A DNA stretch of 39,732 nt from positions 1-39,732 of IMG/VR virus record IMGVR_UViG_3300033571_012032, one strand, 5' to 3'. The first letter of the stretch is position 1. The number at the start of each line of letters is the position of its first letter. The notes beneath the pieces are model-generated. The model saw nothing but the letters and a program-made list of their open reading frames with translations. It made no database searches and was not told the origin of the DNA. Source of the DNA: a virus. Positions 38,588 through 39,732 of the stretch are shown piece by piece. A program made the position numbers and the translations under genes.

Positions 38588-39106
38588 ATGGACTACTATT
38601 CAATGTATTCAGACATAGCAAAAAAAGCTACCTTTGGTCAAGTAGAGCAAGCAAGCAAGTGGTACGTAGACGCAGAGCGTGTTGCAGAGAAGGTTGCAGA
38701 AAACCTAAACACTACTCTAGAGGTTGGTGCAAGTGTTGTGTCTGCATTCTCACCTAGAGAGCGTTGGTCAGTGAATGTTGCTAGGGCTATTGCTTGGTCA
38801 CTTGGTCAAGAAGTCACCTGCCTAAAGAATAATCTAGTAATGGCTAACAATGCTTTGACACTTGGCTTTGACGCCTTGAAGGGTGCAAAAACTAATGCAT
38901 TCGCAAAAGCTATCGCAGGCAATGAGCAAGCTGTCGTGATTGATGTTTGGATGTTGCGAGCTGTTGGAATTGAGAAGAAGACACCGACACTCAACCAGTA
39001 TAAAGAAATGGTAGAGGCTGTAAAGAAAACTGCATTTGATTTTGGTATGACACCACGCTCAATGCAAGCTCTAATCTGGATTGTAGTTAGAGGCAGTAGC
39101 AAGTAA
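38588..39106 (+). CDS. Conserved phage protein, VVSAFSPR family
   Basis: This 172-aa, mostly helical protein has AFSPRERWSVNVARAIAWSL (about 56-75), then GNEQAVVIDVWMLRAVGI (about 117-134), and a C-terminal YKEMVEAVKKTAFDFGM helix. Many phages and plasmids code proteins with this SPR-W--N and V-D-W--R pattern (I recall the DUF7178-like group, moderate certainty). The helical layout with a late Asp is reminiscent of helix-hairpin-helix DNA glycosylases, but a catalytic Lys is not evident. I place the start at ATG 38588 because ATG 38549 lies inside the promoter. It is alone in its transcription unit. Confidence 0.78.
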   Translation: MDYYSMYSDIAKKATFGQVEQASKWYVDAERVAEKVAENLNTTLEVGASVVSAFSPRERWSVNVARAIAWSLGQEVTCLKNNLVMANNALTLGFDALKGAKTNAFAKAIAGNEQAVVIDVWMLRAVGIEKKTPTLNQYKEMVEAVKKTAFDFGMTPRSMQALIWIVVRGSSK

Positions 39107-39119
39107 GCCTCACCAGCTA

Positions 39120-39137
39120 CCCCGAAAGGGGCCCGCC
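39120..39137 (+). other. Operon-end hairpin with GGCCCGCC
   Basis: CCCC-GAAA-GGGG, 13 nt after the stop codon, fused to GGCCCGCC (39130-39137). Confidence 0.55.
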
Positions 39138-39212
39138 ACACCTGGCGGAAGATGTCAACCTTAAGAAGATAACGATTTTCCCCCTGAATTGTTATAAAAC
39201 AATACTCATAAA

Positions 39213-39234
39213 TGTCGGTGGGTGGGTCTATAAT
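39213..39234 (+). promoter_or_regulatory. TGTCGG-N10-TATAAT promoter 6
   Basis: TGTCGG, TGGGTGGGTC, TATAAT. Upstream (39169-39199) has AACGATTTTC and GAATTGTTATAAAA, as before promoter 2. Confidence 0.72.
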
Positions 39235-39301
39235 AGAAACATCACAGAAAAAACCACAATGAAATACAAAAAGTTGTTATCTAAATGTTATCAAAATGGT
39301 A

Positions 39302-39330
39302 TTGACAAATGGTTCTTTTTCTGGGATAAT
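39302..39330 (+). promoter_or_regulatory. Consensus-like -35/-10 promoter
   Basis: TTGACA (39302-39307), 17 nt, GATAAT (39325-39330): almost the ideal sigma-70/sigma-A layout, 63 nt before ATG 39394. It overlaps an in-frame upstream extension of the next gene. Confidence 0.55.
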
Positions 39331-39393
39331 GGACTTATCAACAAATGGTTGGTAATAATCAAAACAGTCCCTCTGGGGCGGAATAGGAAGCAA

Positions 39394-39549
39394 ATGTCAA
39401 ACGCAACTCTAACTGTTGGCTCACAGTTCACTACTGCTAAGTCAGGCGTAGTAGGCACAATTCAGGAAATCAAGGAGAACAAGAACGGCTCGTTCCGTGT
39501 TCGCCTAGATGTAAATGGTGAGCCTCGCTGGACTACTGTCGTAAAGTAA
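39394..39549 (+). CDS. 51-aa small beta protein
   Basis: It reads MSNATLTVGSQFTTAKSGVV, then GTIQEIKENKNGSFRVRLDV, NGEPRWTTVVK. It looks like a small SH3-like barrel, common among small phage proteins that bind nucleic acid or a partner. I choose ATG 39394 (SD AGGAAG). The frame is open from ATG 39259, which would add 45 residues with a Trp/Phe-rich stretch and no SD, and that part overlaps a strong promoter. Confidence 0.7.
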   Translation: MSNATLTVGSQFTTAKSGVVGTIQEIKENKNGSFRVRLDVNGEPRWTTVVK

Positions 39550-39593
39550 TCCGCCTCTGCTGGGTATCAGATAAAACTGCCCAACCCCAAAAA

Positions 39594-39615
39594 TGTCAGT
39601 AGCCCCTGATACAAT
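39594..39615 (+). promoter_or_regulatory. TGTCGG-type promoter 7
   Basis: TGTCAG (one change), TAGCCCCTGA, TACAAT. The 10-nt distance is kept. Confidence 0.68.
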
Positions 39616-39649
39616 AGAAATCTAACCCCAAAAGAAAGAAGATAGAACT

Positions 39650-39732
39650 ATGGCAAGAACTATGTCAGTAAAAATCCCTGTATCATCTCTAATCGCAGAC
39701 ATTGAGGCAAGTATTGCCAAGATAGATGAGGC
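39650..39732 (+). CDS. Unknown protein, cut by window end
   Basis: ATG 39650 opens a frame MARTMSVKIPVSSLIADIEA, SIAKIDEA that is still open at the window edge. It starts 34 nt after promoter 7, with a purine-rich stretch (AAAGAAAGAAGA) as a weak SD. Confidence 0.55.
   Translation, partial: MARTMSVKIPVSSLIADIEASIAKIDE

Noticed and set aside
36343-39137. GAAA hairpins as ordinary rho-independent terminators
   Set aside because: They are not followed by a T-run but by CCCGCC. They are kept as operon-end hairpins of unknown action.
1-39732. tRNA genes
   Set aside because: I found no stretch by eye with the GGTTCRANNCC arm plus matching acceptor stem. A tRNAscan run would be needed to exclude one fully.

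Overview
The window is part of a tailed double-stranded DNA phage genome (Caudoviricetes). It is A+T-rich and very tightly packed: neighbouring genes commonly share bases in TAATG, ATGA, TAGTG or TGATG overlaps. The portal, XkdF-type protease/scaffold and capsid genes are PBSX/HK97-like. The host is not stated. Two things suggest a low-GC actinobacterium (inference only): many -10 boxes sit 6-7 nt from start codons, as in leaderless mRNAs, and -35 boxes are generally weak. A freshwater Nanopelagicales-type host would fit.

Bases 1-33157 are coded on the minus strand and hold the structural region. In transcription order (right to left) it starts with a one-helix membrane protein (32789-33157), then a candidate origin (about 32480-32790), then small beta-sandwich, FN3 and tail-fibre genes (25502-32469). 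Next come three collagen-like fibre genes and two giant fibre or appendage proteins (1745 and 1171 aa). A modification island (10352-16472) is inserted among the fibre genes. It holds three glycosyltransferases of different families, a beta-class DNA methyltransferase, a cysteine-rich metal-binding protein and two related proteins of a DUF6065-like family. The region ends with portal, protease with an internal scaffold start, and major capsid protein, which runs off the left edge. Terminase, tail tube, tape measure and lysis genes are not in the window.

Bases 33354-34509 hold three rightward genes, followed by a bidirectional terminator (34592-34651). From 34654 rightward the window is a field of very small genes of 28-172 aa, many with CxxC pairs. 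One cluster reads left (34654-35505) and several short operons read right (35943 to the end).

The small-gene region carries the most striking feature: eight copies of one promoter type, TGTCGG (or a one-base variant) exactly 10 nt upstream of a TANNNT -10 box. Seven read right and one reads left. Most lie just after a GC-rich hairpin and a GGCCCGCC motif that follow the previous operon's last stop codon, so hairpin plus promoter form a repeated operon-boundary unit. Two clusters of DnaA boxes (32574-32606 and 35720-35838) flank this part of the genome. One possible reading is that the host DnaA starts replication near the junction of the structural and small-gene regions, that a common regulator controls the small-gene operons, and that the glycosyltransferases decorate the GPT-rich collagen-like fibres.
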